Below are positions 17,260 to 26,699 of a DNA stretch of 64,000 nt, one piece after another (positions within the stretch are counted from its first letter, which is position 1; each line of letters begins with the position of its first letter). Under the pieces are notes generated by a model. It did not search any database. It saw only the letters and a list, made by a program, of their open reading frames with translations, and was not told the DNA's origin. Source of the DNA: Mariprofundus sp. UBA1536 (lineage in GTDB: Bacteria > Pseudomonadota > Zetaproteobacteria > Mariprofundales > Mariprofundaceae); assembly GCA_002323245.1 (NCBI GenBank), contig DCPU01000020.1:1-64000 (forward strand), written 5' to 3'. The translations under genes and the position numbers were made by a program.

Positions 17260-17498
17260 TTGTTTTCGCCATAAAACATGGCATTGATGGATTCATCTTC
17301 TTCGAGAAAGTCATCGGGCACAGTAAACTTGCCAGTAAGCAGGCCAAGTTGGCGTTTACCTTCGGGCTTATGCACTACCAAATCAACCAGTGGTAAATTG
17401 TTTTTGGCAATCACGACTTTTTCGCCGTGAAAGGCCATGTTGACCAGTTTCGAAAGATTCGCTTTAGCTTCAGATATATTTACAATCATTGGATTCAC
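17256..17498 (-). CDS. Phd/YefM-type antitoxin
   Basis: 80 aa. The N-terminal NISEAKANLSKLVNMAFHGE with VVIAKNNLPLVDLV is the Phd/YefM DNA-binding fold; the acidic C-terminal tail (PDDFLEEDESINAMFYGE) would neutralise the PIN toxin. It should also repress the operon. It pairs with the overlapping vapC-type gene. Confidence 0.88.
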   Translation of the reverse strand: MNPMIVNISEAKANLSKLVNMAFHGEKVVIAKNNLPLVDLVVHKPEGKRQLGLLTGKFTVPDDFLEEDESINAMFYGENK

Positions 17499-17646
17499 CT
17501 CATCTTTATAGACCCATCATGCCCAAGTAGACCAAGTAGGTCAACTTTAGTGATAAGAGGATGCAGAAAAAACTTTGCGCCACTTCGCGTGCTTCGCGGT
17601 TCAAATCTTTGATAATGCTGGGGAGGGTATTGAAATATTGTGCGGG

Positions 17647-18747
17647 TTAGCGAACGGCGAATGAAAGCGCTTCGCCGGGATTGTCGCCTAGGGTGAAGAC
17701 GGCATGCCAGACGCAGTTGTCGATGTCGCGTTGGGGTAGGAGCAACACATCGCCAGTTTCTAGGCGATGGGCAAAGCCATCGCGGCTGAGTTGCTGTACG
17801 AATGCGGGGCAACGATCCAAAATGGCTTCAACCAACTCGTGATCGGGCTCTTCCATGTATTCGGATAAGTTTTCTCTGCTGCCACAAAGCTGGCGCAGCT
17901 CTTCTTGCGAAGTTTTACTTGGCAACACCTTGGCAATAGAGGCTTGGTTGTCGGCATTTGCCACAAAACCAATCAGCGCATCTATCAGTTTGGGTTTGGA
18001 TATGGCCAACCAGAAGGTGCTGCCGCTAAGTTGAGCAAAAACCACACCAGCATGGCCGCGCTCCACATCGTGATGCATTTGTGCGCCGCCATTGGGTGCG
18101 TTGAAATAGACAATGCGTTCTACAAATGAGGGGTTTTTGCCAAGAATGTCGTCTAAAAGCGATAAAATAGTTTCATTTTCGGTGATAATCGCAGATTCTG
18201 GGAAAATCACATCGCAAAACTTGCCTGCCCAATCCTGTTGCACAGGATCGGCGGCCACATCCTCAAAACCTTCCATGCCCCATGAAAAACGAAAGCGTAG
18301 TGAGGCATCACCATCATGGAAGGAAAGCCATGAACCTTTGCACCACAGATTTTCCGCAACAATAAGGTCATCGTCGGCAACAGCGCCTTCAACCACATCA
18401 TCTTCCGGTAAAAAAGCATCAGCATAAAGCTTTTCAATGCCTTGTTTATCGTGTTCTTCAGCGGATGTAGCGACGATAAAGAAATTTTTGTTCAAGGCTT
18501 CCAGATAAGGCTCGGCTTCAACAAAACGGGCGATTTCTTCATTTTCGAGCACGTTTTCCATCAAGGTTTGCGCATTTTCGATGTCTTTGGCGTATTTTGG
18601 CAGGTCGTTGTTTAACAAACCCGGCAATAAAATGGCGGTGTCTTGGTGCCAAGCATCGATAATGGTTTGTTGGGCTGGGAACTCAGGGCGATTTAGCTCG
18701 GGCACTTCACCCAAATCAAATCCGCGCCGAACCAAATGCGGCTTCAT
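17647..18747 (-). CDS. JmjC/cupin-like hypothetical protein coupled to tyrS
   Basis: 366 aa. I do not recognise a named family. The central NGGAQMHHDVERGHAGVVFAQ and the later VWHAVFTLGDNPGEALSFAV look like the HxD...H metal-binding strands of JmjC/cupin-fold oxygenases, and SGSTFWLAISK fits the strand between them. The N-terminal ~150 residues are helical and acidic. No signal peptide is seen. Its ATG overlaps the tyrS TGA (ATGA), so it is translationally coupled to tyrosyl-tRNA synthetase. A 2-oxoglutarate/Fe(II) hydroxylase is a guess from the fold only. Confidence 0.55.
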   Translation of the reverse strand: MKPHLVRRGFDLGEVPELNRPEFPAQQTIIDAWHQDTAILLPGLLNNDLPKYAKDIENAQTLMENVLENEEIARFVEAEPYLEALNKNFFIVATSAEEHDKQGIEKLYADAFLPEDDVVEGAVADDDLIVAENLWCKGSWLSFHDGDASLRFRFSWGMEGFEDVAADPVQQDWAGKFCDVIFPESAIITENETILSLLDDILGKNPSFVERIVYFNAPNGGAQMHHDVERGHAGVVFAQLSGSTFWLAISKPKLIDALIGFVANADNQASIAKVLPSKTSQEELRQLCGSRENLSEYMEEPDHELVEAILDRCPAFVQQLSRDGFAHRLETGDVLLLPQRDIDNCVWHAVFTLGDNPGEALSFAVR

Positions 18748-19928
18748 GCAGACACCGTGAGTTGTAGGTATTTACGCTTGCCTACTTTGAGTAGGTATTC
18801 ACCTTGGCTCAGCTGCAAATCTTTATCGCTTATTTTTTCACCGTCGATAGACACGGCGCCTTGCTTAATCATGCGCATGGCTTCGCCATTAGAAGCCGTT
18901 AAGCCGCCCTCAGACAGCGCTTTAACCACCCAAACACCACCATCTTCAGCGGCCATGGTTTTTTCTGGGATATTTTCGGGAATTTCTTTTTTGGCAAATT
19001 GGTTTTCAAAAGCAAAACGCTCGGCATTACCTGCTTCTTCGCCGTGGAACCGAGCCACAATCAAACTTGCCAATTGTTTCTTGGCCTCCATGGGATGTAT
19101 GGCTTTGATGGCTTCCAAATCGCAATCGGTAAGCAATTCATAATAACGCATCATCAATACATCGCTGGCCGACATGATTTTGCCAAATTGCTCTTTGGCA
19201 GGCTCTTGGATGCTCACATAATTGTTGAGCGATTTGCTCATTTTGTTTTCGCCATCCAAGCCTTCCAGCAATGGCATGGTGAGAATCACTTGCGTGGGTT
19301 TGTCATAGGCTTGTTGCAATTGACGGCCCATGAGGAGATTAAACTTCTGATCATTGCCGCCCAATTCCACATCGGCCTCCAAAGCAACCGAATCATAGCC
19401 TTGCACCAAGGGGTACAAAAACTCATGAATGGCAATGGATTGACCTCCCTTGTAACGCTTTTCAAAATCATCGCGCTCAAGCATGCGTGCCACAGTGGCC
19501 TTGCCAGCAATTTGAATCAAATCGGCTGCGCTGAGTTGGCCCAACCATTCCGAGTTAAAACGCACTTCTGTTTTGCTTTCATCAAGCACTTTAAACACTT
19601 GTTGCTTGTAGGTTTCAGCATTGGCCGCTACGTCTTCACGGGTGAGCGGTGGGCGCGTTTCATTTTTGCCCGTGGGATCGCCAATCATGCCCGTGAAATC
19701 ACCAATCAAGAAAATAACCTGATGGCCGCATTGTTGAAATTGACGCAGCTTTTCCAGCAGCACGGTATGACCAAGATGCAAGTCGGGAGCAGTGGGGTCA
19801 AAGCCTGCTTTCACACGCAACGGACGGCCTTCTTTGGCGGCTGTTTTAAGTTTTTCTTCAAGGCTTCCTGCAGGCAAAATTTCCAACGCGCCACGCGTAA
19901 GCAATTGCATTTGTTCTTGAATGTTCAT
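18744..19928 (-). CDS. tyrS: Tyrosyl-tRNA synthetase
   Basis: 394 aa. Class I synthetase charging tRNA-Tyr. The HIGH-type motif is PDLHLGHTVLLEKL; the KMSKS loop is NKMSKSLNNY; the C-terminal S4 RNA-binding domain includes SIDGEKISDKDLQLS. Its length and N-terminal LTRGALEILPAGSLEEKL mark the longer proteobacterial TyrZ-like subtype. The ATG is at 19928, 25 bases after the helicase stop. It overlaps the downstream JmjC-like gene by 4 bases. Confidence 0.95.
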   Translation of the reverse strand: MNIQEQMQLLTRGALEILPAGSLEEKLKTAAKEGRPLRVKAGFDPTAPDLHLGHTVLLEKLRQFQQCGHQVIFLIGDFTGMIGDPTGKNETRPPLTREDVAANAETYKQQVFKVLDESKTEVRFNSEWLGQLSAADLIQIAGKATVARMLERDDFEKRYKGGQSIAIHEFLYPLVQGYDSVALEADVELGGNDQKFNLLMGRQLQQAYDKPTQVILTMPLLEGLDGENKMSKSLNNYVSIQEPAKEQFGKIMSASDVLMMRYYELLTDCDLEAIKAIHPMEAKKQLASLIVARFHGEEAGNAERFAFENQFAKKEIPENIPEKTMAAEDGGVWVVKALSEGGLTASNGEAMRMIKQGAVSIDGEKISDKDLQLSQGEYLLKVGKRKYLQLTVSA

Positions 19929-19953
19929 GGTCTATCCTTTCTCAGGTTTGTTA

Positions 19954-21582
19954 TTAAACGCTTGGTTTGGATGCTGGCTTGCGGCGCGGGCGACGATTCA
20001 CGCCTTGCGCAGGCTTGCCCCCTGTCGGTTTTCCGCCCACTGTTTTTCCGCCTGCAAGTTTGCGTGGCGCCAATGCATCACCAGCTTTGAGGCCTTCAGC
20101 TTTGGCATCTTTATCGGTCATTTCGCCGAGCACCAACATATCTGGTGTAATTTCTTTCACCGGAATGCTGTGTTTGATGAATTCCTCAATGGCCGGCACT
20201 TCAAAACAATAACGCTCACAAGCAAATGAAATGGCAATACCCGCTGCGCCAGCACGGCCCGTGCGGCCAATACGATGCACATACGATTCGGCATCTTCTG
20301 GCAAATCGTAGTTAAATACATGGCTAACACCATCGACATGGATACCACGGCTGGCTACATCGGTAGCAATCAACAATTTAAGCTCGCCTTGGGTAAACAT
20401 TTCAAGGATTTTCATGCGTTTACGCTGTTGCACATCGCCTGAAATAATGCCCACTTTAAAGCCATATTTGGCTAGCTGAGCCGCCAATTTCTCGCCAGTG
20501 CGTTTCTCATTGATAAACACCATACCGCGCTGCACATCCACTTCTCTAAGTAAATGAATCAATAGCGGCAGTTTTTCTTCCATGGCCGTGTGATACATGC
20601 TTTCTACAATGGTGGCCGCTGTTAAATCGCCTTCTTCGGCGCGAATTTTCTTGGGATTGTTCATATGGTCATAAGCCAATTCCATCACGCGATGGGAAAG
20701 GGTGGCCGAGAACATCAATGATTGGCGCTCATCATATTTGGGCAAACGATTGAGCAAAAAGCGTAGGTCTTTGATAAAGCCCAAATCAAACATGCGGTCG
20801 GCTTCATCAAGCACCATCACATCAACAGCACGCAGGTCGTAACAATTCTTTTTATGGAAATCGATAAGGCGGCCAGGTGTGCCAATCAAAATCTCAACGC
20901 CCGTCTCAAAGGGTTGTTGTTGTTTTTCATAATCCACGCCGCCATACACGGCATGCACATTGATATTGGTGTATTTGGTGAGGTTGACAGCATCGCTGGC
21001 AATTTGAATCACCAATTCGCGGGTGGGCGCAATCACCAAGACGCGAGGCTGATTGGTTTTGCGGCCAGCTTTGGCCGGGGTTTCAATCAGGCGTTTGATG
21101 GCGGTAATCAAAAAGGTAGCTGTTTTGCCTGTGCCTGTGCGGCCTTGGCCGGCAATATCGTTGCCAGCCAATGTGATGGGGAAGGCAATTTTTTGCACAG
21201 AAGTGAGGGTGTCGTAACCCAAATCGTGGGTAGCGTGCTCCAAAGCTTTAGGTAAATTTAAATCTGAGAATTCAGTCGTTTTTTCAGGTGTCCAATCATC
21301 TTGGGTAGTGATGGGGCCAGCCTCGGTGATGACTTTTTTGGCAGGGCGCTCATGCACAGGTTTGCTCGCTTTACCTTCCGCAGCGGCAGGCTTTTTATTG
21401 CGTGGTCTGCTCTCACCGTTGCTTGTGCCAGTAGTCTCTTTGCGTGGCGGGCGACGCTTGCGCTCTGGTCGGGTTGTTGGCGGGGTTACTGCGGCTGGTG
21501 CTTTGCTGGCTAAGGGTGCAGCTGGCACGGCTTTGTTGCTGGAAAGCTTGGCTTTAATTTTGGCGATAAATCGAGAAATCAT
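19954..21582 (-). CDS. DEAD-box ATP-dependent RNA helicase (RhlB/RhlE-like)
   Basis: 542 aa. Helicase core motifs are in order: GRTGTGKTATFL (I), APTRELVIQIA (Ia), LDEADRMFDLGF (II, DEAD), FSATLS (III), ATDVASRGIHVDGV and HRIGRTGRAG (VI). It has a ~115-residue N-terminal extension rich in Pro, Lys and Arg and a basic C-terminal tail, both likely RNA-binding and low complexity. RhlB, RhlE and SrmB cannot be told apart from the core. The start overlaps the CDF transporter stop by 4 bases. Confidence 0.92.
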   Translation of the reverse strand: MISRFIAKIKAKLSSNKAVPAAPLASKAPAAVTPPTTRPERKRRPPRKETTGTSNGESRPRNKKPAAAEGKASKPVHERPAKKVITEAGPITTQDDWTPEKTTEFSDLNLPKALEHATHDLGYDTLTSVQKIAFPITLAGNDIAGQGRTGTGKTATFLITAIKRLIETPAKAGRKTNQPRVLVIAPTRELVIQIASDAVNLTKYTNINVHAVYGGVDYEKQQQPFETGVEILIGTPGRLIDFHKKNCYDLRAVDVMVLDEADRMFDLGFIKDLRFLLNRLPKYDERQSLMFSATLSHRVMELAYDHMNNPKKIRAEEGDLTAATIVESMYHTAMEEKLPLLIHLLREVDVQRGMVFINEKRTGEKLAAQLAKYGFKVGIISGDVQQRKRMKILEMFTQGELKLLIATDVASRGIHVDGVSHVFNYDLPEDAESYVHRIGRTGRAGAAGIAISFACERYCFEVPAIEEFIKHSIPVKEITPDMLVLGEMTDKDAKAEGLKAGDALAPRKLAGGKTVGGKPTGGKPAQGVNRRPRRKPASKPSV

Positions 21583-22550
21583 TGGGGTTCCTTGGTGTTA
21601 AATTCTGGCATCGGCTCTTTAAGCCCGTGCGGGTCTTCATGGATAATCACTTCGGAATCGGGCCAAGCTTGGGTGACCAAGGCTTCAACTTCATCGGAAA
21701 TGTTGTGTGCTTCTAACAGGTTTAACTTGGGGTCTAATTCCAAGTGAAACTGGATAAAATAGGTGGTGCCTGATTTGCGGGTACGTAAATCATGCATGCC
21801 TTTGACTTTTGGATGGGAAAAAATAATGGCTTTGATATCAGCGCGCTCATCCACGGATAATTCTTTATCCATCAATTCATGAATGGATGTTTCAGCGATT
21901 TCCCAAGCGCTATGTAAAATATAAACGGCAATGGCCATGGCAAACAGCGGATCTACACCTGGCCAGCCGTAACCTGCCAATAACAAAGCGACAATGACGC
22001 CGGCATTAACCAGTAAGTCGGTTTTATAATGCAGCGAATCGGCTTTGATCGCTGTGGAACCTGTTTGTTTGACCACATAATTTTGGAACACAATCAAAAA
22101 GGTGGTGAGCACAATGGATAAAATCATCACATAAATACCGATATCCACCACATGCAAGTCTTTGGGATGAAGCAGGCGATTGACGGACTCCAACATCAAG
22201 AACATAGCTGAACCAGCAATAAAAGTGGATTGACCTAAGCCTGCCAAAGCTTCAGCTTTACCATGACCAAATCGATGCTCTTTATCGGCAGGTTGTAAGG
22301 CATGATGCACGGCATAAATGGTAATCAGTGAGGCAGCAGCATCAAGGCATGAATCAATCAGGGTGGCAAGCAAGGTGATCGAATCGCTCCACATCCATGC
22401 CACCAATTTGGCGATGATAAGCACAAAAGCCACCGATGCCGAAGCATAAGTGGCCAGGCGCATTAAACGGCCTTGGTTGCTAGCTTTTGATGCGGCGGCC
22501 TCATGGGCTGCGGTTGGCTCAGCTGTTTGTTGTGTTGGTGGCATCGTCAT
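21579..22550 (-). CDS. Cation diffusion facilitator (FieF-like) metal efflux transporter
   Basis: About 323 aa from ATG 22550; the frame is open to 22598 inside thiI. Six membrane helices are visible between residues ~30 and 210. The metal-binding motifs are LIDSCLDAAAS (the D-x-x-x-D site of helix 2) and HRFGHGKAEALAG. Helix 5 has DLLVNAGVI. The C-terminal cytoplasmic domain has HDLRTRKSG and a His near the end (VIIHEDPHG). Likely a proton-coupled Zn(II)/Fe(II) exporter of the inner membrane. It sits 10 bases after thiI. Confidence 0.9.
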   Translation of the reverse strand: MTMPPTQQTAEPTAAHEAAASKASNQGRLMRLATYASASVAFVLIIAKLVAWMWSDSITLLATLIDSCLDAAASLITIYAVHHALQPADKEHRFGHGKAEALAGLGQSTFIAGSAMFLMLESVNRLLHPKDLHVVDIGIYVMILSIVLTTFLIVFQNYVVKQTGSTAIKADSLHYKTDLLVNAGVIVALLLAGYGWPGVDPLFAMAIAVYILHSAWEIAETSIHELMDKELSVDERADIKAIIFSHPKVKGMHDLRTRKSGTTYFIQFHLELDPKLNLLEAHNISDEVEALVTQAWPDSEVIIHEDPHGLKEPMPEFNTKEPQ

Positions 22551-22560
22551 ATATCCGTTT

Positions 22561-23754
22561 TTAAACCAGTGCTTCTTGATTGGCTGTTTCAGCGGCAACT
22601 TTTTTTACACGTACTTCACCATTAAAGAAAATACGCTCTTGTTGAATGAGCGCTAAACCAGTGGTGGGCAAATCAGCTTCAAAGCTGGCGACCATATCGC
22701 GTTTGCCTTTGGTTTCAGGGTGTTTGGCAATCAAGTAGGAGCAAATATCGCAATAGGCTTCAATAGAGATTTCATAAGTGCCAATGCGGCGGGCGATGGC
22801 GATGATTTCTTCTTTGTCATATCCCAGCAATGGTGACAATAAAGGTAGGGTGCTGGCATCATAAATGGCGTGGATGTTTTCCAGCGTTTGGCTGGCCACT
22901 TGCCCCAGGGCATCGCCAGTAACCAAAGCAAAAGCGTTTAACTTCTCCGCGACCAAAGCGGCGCTGCGAATCATTTGGCGCTTATAAATAATCATACGGT
23001 ATGGTGCTGGCACCAAGGCAATGGCATGGCGCTGAAACTCTTCCAAATCAATCATGATTAGCTCAACACGGCCTTGATATAAGGAGAGTTGTTTGGCCAA
23101 GGATTCAATTTTACTAAAATCGCGGTTGATGGTGCTGTTGTACAAATGCACCAATGTGACCTGCATACCGCGCTTCATCATGGTGTAGGCAGCCACAGGG
23201 CTGTCGATGCCGCCGGAAAACAAGACCACACCATGACCTGATGTGCCCACAGGCAAACCACCAATACCTTTGATTTTGTCGGTATACACAAAAGCCATGC
23301 CGCGCATCAGCTCTACAAACACTGTGAATTCTGGATTCTTCAAATCCACAACCAGTTTGAAATGCTCTTTTAGGTAACCGCCCACTTCATAATTCACTTC
23401 AGTACAAATCATGGCGTGTTGCTTATCTGCGCGCTTGGTGCGCACCGCAAAACGTTTGCCTTCCACATGGTCAAAAGCCGCAGCCAAAGTTTTGGCAGCT
23501 TGCTGTTGCATGGATTCTACCGTGGGTTCACAAATATCAGCCACAGCAAAATTGCTGATGCCAGGAATGAGGGCCAAACGTTTGATGGTTTCAGCATCTA
23601 CATCGGCCATTTCCATGACCATGCGGCTTTGTTCCACAGTGACCGAAATCGGGCGCAGAATTTGTTTTAAGTTTTTTGCCAAACGCTTTTCAAACAAATG
23701 ACGGTTTTTACCTTTGAGGGTGAGCTCAGCGAAATGAATCAGAATAATTTTCAT
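22561..23754 (-). CDS. thiI: tRNA uridine 4-sulfurtransferase ThiI
   Basis: 397 aa. ATP-dependent 4-thiouridine formation at tRNA position 8, and sulfur supply for thiamine thiazole in some bacteria. N-terminal ferredoxin-like and THUMP domains (AELTLKGKNRHLFEKRL; AVRTKRADKQH) precede the PP-loop VLFSGGIDSPVAAY. The ~90-residue rhodanese domain of the E. coli enzyme is absent, so this is the short form that relies on another sulfur carrier. It follows ileS by 7 bases. Confidence 0.93.
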   Translation of the reverse strand: MKIILIHFAELTLKGKNRHLFEKRLAKNLKQILRPISVTVEQSRMVMEMADVDAETIKRLALIPGISNFAVADICEPTVESMQQQAAKTLAAAFDHVEGKRFAVRTKRADKQHAMICTEVNYEVGGYLKEHFKLVVDLKNPEFTVFVELMRGMAFVYTDKIKGIGGLPVGTSGHGVVLFSGGIDSPVAAYTMMKRGMQVTLVHLYNSTINRDFSKIESLAKQLSLYQGRVELIMIDLEEFQRHAIALVPAPYRMIIYKRQMIRSAALVAEKLNAFALVTGDALGQVASQTLENIHAIYDASTLPLLSPLLGYDKEEIIAIARRIGTYEISIEAYCDICSYLIAKHPETKGKRDMVASFEADLPTTGLALIQQERIFFNGEVRVKKVAAETANQEALV

Positions 23755-23761
23755 GGGGCGA

Positions 23762-26542
23762 TTATTTTACCACCACATCAAAACAACGCGGGCAAAGCTC
23801 ATTATGTTCAGCATGCGATGCGTCTTTTGGCGCGCTTACATTCCAGCAGCGTGGGCATTTGATGCCATCGGCTGCTGTGATTGTCAGGCTGCTGCCAGCT
23901 TCAGCTTTGGCCACAATGAGCAATTGCTCATACGTTTCGCCAAGGGCTGCGGCGAAATCCAAATCAAGATTCGGAATTTGCACTTTCGCGGCAATGGATG
24001 AACCAATGACTTTATCTTTCTTGGCCACGTCCATCGCTGTATTCACTTGCTCGCGCATCGCGAAAAACGCATCCCAAGCGGCGTTATCAATACTCACCGG
24101 TGTAACATCGTTAAAGCTTTGCAGATGGATGCTCTTATCATCTGCGCCTGGCAAGTAAGACCACATTTCTTCAGCGGTAACCGGTACAATGGGCGCAATC
24201 AAACGCACCAAAGTGTGGGCGATATCATACAGGGTAGATTGCGCTGACAAACGACGTTGTGCGTCATCGGCATCACAATACAAACGGTCTTTGATAATAT
24301 CCAAATAGAAGCCGCCCAAATCTACCGAGCAGAAATTGTGAATTTCCTGATGGATTTGATGGAAGTGATAGTTTTCATAAGCATCTTTAACGTTGGTCGA
24401 TACTTCAGCCAAACGCGACATAGCCCATAAATCCAGCGGTGTGCGTTCGGATAACGGCACAGCTGTTGCACCATCAAAGCCATCGATGTTACCAAGCAAG
24501 AAGCGAATGGTATTACGAATACGGCGATAAGATTCAGCCAATTGTTTGAGGATTTCATCGGAAATACGGATGTCGGCAGAATAATCAGCCGAGGCAATCC
24601 ACAAGCGCAAAATATCCGCGCCCATTTGTTGGATAATTTTTTGTGGTGCCACCACATTGCCCTTGGACTTGGACATTTTGTTACCGTTTTTATCCACCAC
24701 AAAACCATGGGTGAGCACACCTTTGAACGGCGCTACGCCACGGGTGCCAATGGATTCAAGCAAGGAAGATTGGAACCAGCCGCGATGTTGATCGCTGCCT
24801 TCCAAATACAAATCAGCAGGTGATTGCAGGTCTTCTCTCTGCTCCAACACACAAGCATGCGTGGAACCTGAATCGAACCATACATCCAAAATATCGGTTT
24901 CTTTGGTGAAGTCATTTCCGCCGCAATCGGGGCAAGTGGCGTCAGCTGGTAAAAATGCAGACACATCTTTGGCAAACCACACATCAGCGCCTGCGCCTTC
25001 CACTTGTTTGGCAATGCCTTCCACCATTTTGGGCGTGGTCACAGCATGCGAGCCACAAGCGCAACGAATGGCCGTGATAGGCACGCCCCAGTTACGTTGG
25101 CGCGATACACACCAATCTGGGCGCTGATCCACCATGCCGCGAATACGATTTTCGCCCCATGCGGGTGTCCACACGGTTTCTTTGATGGCGGCCAAAGCCT
25201 TGTTGCGTAAATCATTTTTATCCATGGAGATAAACCACTGCGGTGTGGCACGGAAAATCAATGGATTATGGCAGCGCCAGCAATGCGGATATGAGTGGCG
25301 GATTTGGCTGGTGGCAAGCAATGCGCCGCAAGATTGTAAATGTTCCACCATAATGGCGTTGGCTTTATACACATGATGACCTTCCACCACGGGGGTAGCG
25401 GGCTCAAAAATACCGTTATCATCAACAGGATTAAAGGCTTTGATGCCGTATTTCATAGAGATTTCGTAGTCTTCCTGACCATGGCCAGGTGCGGTATGCA
25501 CGCAACCCGTACCTGCATCGAGGGTAACATGATTACCAACCAAAATCGGCGCATCTTGGTCAAGGTAAGGATGACGGAATTTACGGTTTTCCAAAGCTGC
25601 GCCTTTGAAATGGGCGATGGTTTTTGCTTCAGCGTCAATGGCATGAAGCACATCTGTAGCCAGACCCTCAGCCAAAATGATGATTTCGCCAGCCACCAAA
25701 TTGCCATCTTCGCGAGCAGACGTGATTTCAAGCGCCACATAGTCCAAATCGGGGCCAACGGACACGGCCAAGTTGGCAGGAATGGTCCACGGCGTGGTGG
25801 TCCAAATCACCACAGCGGTGTTGGCGCCCAAAACAGGGTTGATGTCGGTTAAATCTTCACCAGCTTTGAATTTCACATAAATGGAGTGTGAGGTGTGGTC
25901 TTCGTGTTCCACTTCAGCTTCGGCCAAAGCCGTGGCGCAAGAAACACACCAATGCACTGGCTTAGCGCCTTTATACAAACCACCATTTTCAAGGAATCGA
26001 CCAATTTCGCGAACGGTATTCGCTTCAAAATTGTAATCCATGGTGATGTATGGGTTTTCCCAATCGCCAGTGATGCCAAGGCGCTTGAATTCTTCGCGTT
26101 GGATATCAATTTGGCCTTTGGCATATGCACGGCATTCAGCGCGAAATTCAGAGTCGGAAATGTCTTCTTTGTTGCGTTTTTTCTTTTTAAACGCTTCTTC
26201 CACTTTCAATTCAATCGGTAGACCATGGCAATCCCAACCTGGCACATATGGGGCATCAAAACCGCTCATGGTGCGCGAGCGAACCACGATATCTTTGAGC
26301 ACTTTGTTGACGGCATGACCGATATGAATGCTACCGTTGGCATACGGCGGACCATCATGAAGAATGAATTTTGGCGCACCTTTACGGGCGTCGCGAATTT
26401 GTTGGTAAAGGTTGGAAGATTCCCATTGTGCTAAAAATTTAGGCTCATTCGCAGGTAGATTTCCACGCATAGGAAAATCGGTTTTCGGCAGGAAAACGGA
26501 ATGTTTGTAATCAAAGGAATCTTGGGTTTTATCGTCTGCCAC
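23762..26542 (-). CDS. ileS: Isoleucyl-tRNA synthetase
   Basis: 926 aa. Class Ia synthetase: the HIGH motif is GSIHIGHAVNK (~residue 70); CP1 editing domain; WFDSGSTHACVL; KMSKS in NKMSKSKGNVV (~residue 605); C-terminal zinc ribbon with CPRCWNV and CPRCFDVV. This is the classical eubacterial IleRS1 type. lspA, its frequent partner, is not downstream; thiI follows instead. The ATG at 26542 has no strong ribosome-binding site immediately upstream. Confidence 0.96.
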   Translation of the reverse strand: MADDKTQDSFDYKHSVFLPKTDFPMRGNLPANEPKFLAQWESSNLYQQIRDARKGAPKFILHDGPPYANGSIHIGHAVNKVLKDIVVRSRTMSGFDAPYVPGWDCHGLPIELKVEEAFKKKKRNKEDISDSEFRAECRAYAKGQIDIQREEFKRLGITGDWENPYITMDYNFEANTVREIGRFLENGGLYKGAKPVHWCVSCATALAEAEVEHEDHTSHSIYVKFKAGEDLTDINPVLGANTAVVIWTTTPWTIPANLAVSVGPDLDYVALEITSAREDGNLVAGEIIILAEGLATDVLHAIDAEAKTIAHFKGAALENRKFRHPYLDQDAPILVGNHVTLDAGTGCVHTAPGHGQEDYEISMKYGIKAFNPVDDNGIFEPATPVVEGHHVYKANAIMVEHLQSCGALLATSQIRHSYPHCWRCHNPLIFRATPQWFISMDKNDLRNKALAAIKETVWTPAWGENRIRGMVDQRPDWCVSRQRNWGVPITAIRCACGSHAVTTPKMVEGIAKQVEGAGADVWFAKDVSAFLPADATCPDCGGNDFTKETDILDVWFDSGSTHACVLEQREDLQSPADLYLEGSDQHRGWFQSSLLESIGTRGVAPFKGVLTHGFVVDKNGNKMSKSKGNVVAPQKIIQQMGADILRLWIASADYSADIRISDEILKQLAESYRRIRNTIRFLLGNIDGFDGATAVPLSERTPLDLWAMSRLAEVSTNVKDAYENYHFHQIHQEIHNFCSVDLGGFYLDIIKDRLYCDADDAQRRLSAQSTLYDIAHTLVRLIAPIVPVTAEEMWSYLPGADDKSIHLQSFNDVTPVSIDNAAWDAFFAMREQVNTAMDVAKKDKVIGSSIAAKVQIPNLDLDFAAALGETYEQLLIVAKAEAGSSLTITAADGIKCPRCWNVSAPKDASHAEHNELCPRCFDVVVK

Positions 26543-26699
26543 GGTGTGTTACTCCAATTGTTTCTGTCGAGCCATCTGCATTGGTGATTGCAGCAAAACA
26601 TGCTCGCGCATTATAAAAGACTGCGCATCATAGAGAAAACATGCGCTTTTGTCTCATATCTTGAATAAAGGTTTTTAAGATGGAAGGAAAATCAAAAAA

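Noticed and set aside
18999..20090. 363-codon rightward frame opposite tyrS and the helicase
   Set aside because: It is antisense to two clear genes, has no motifs, and its amino-acid content (His, Phe, Gln, Leu) is typical of a shadow frame.
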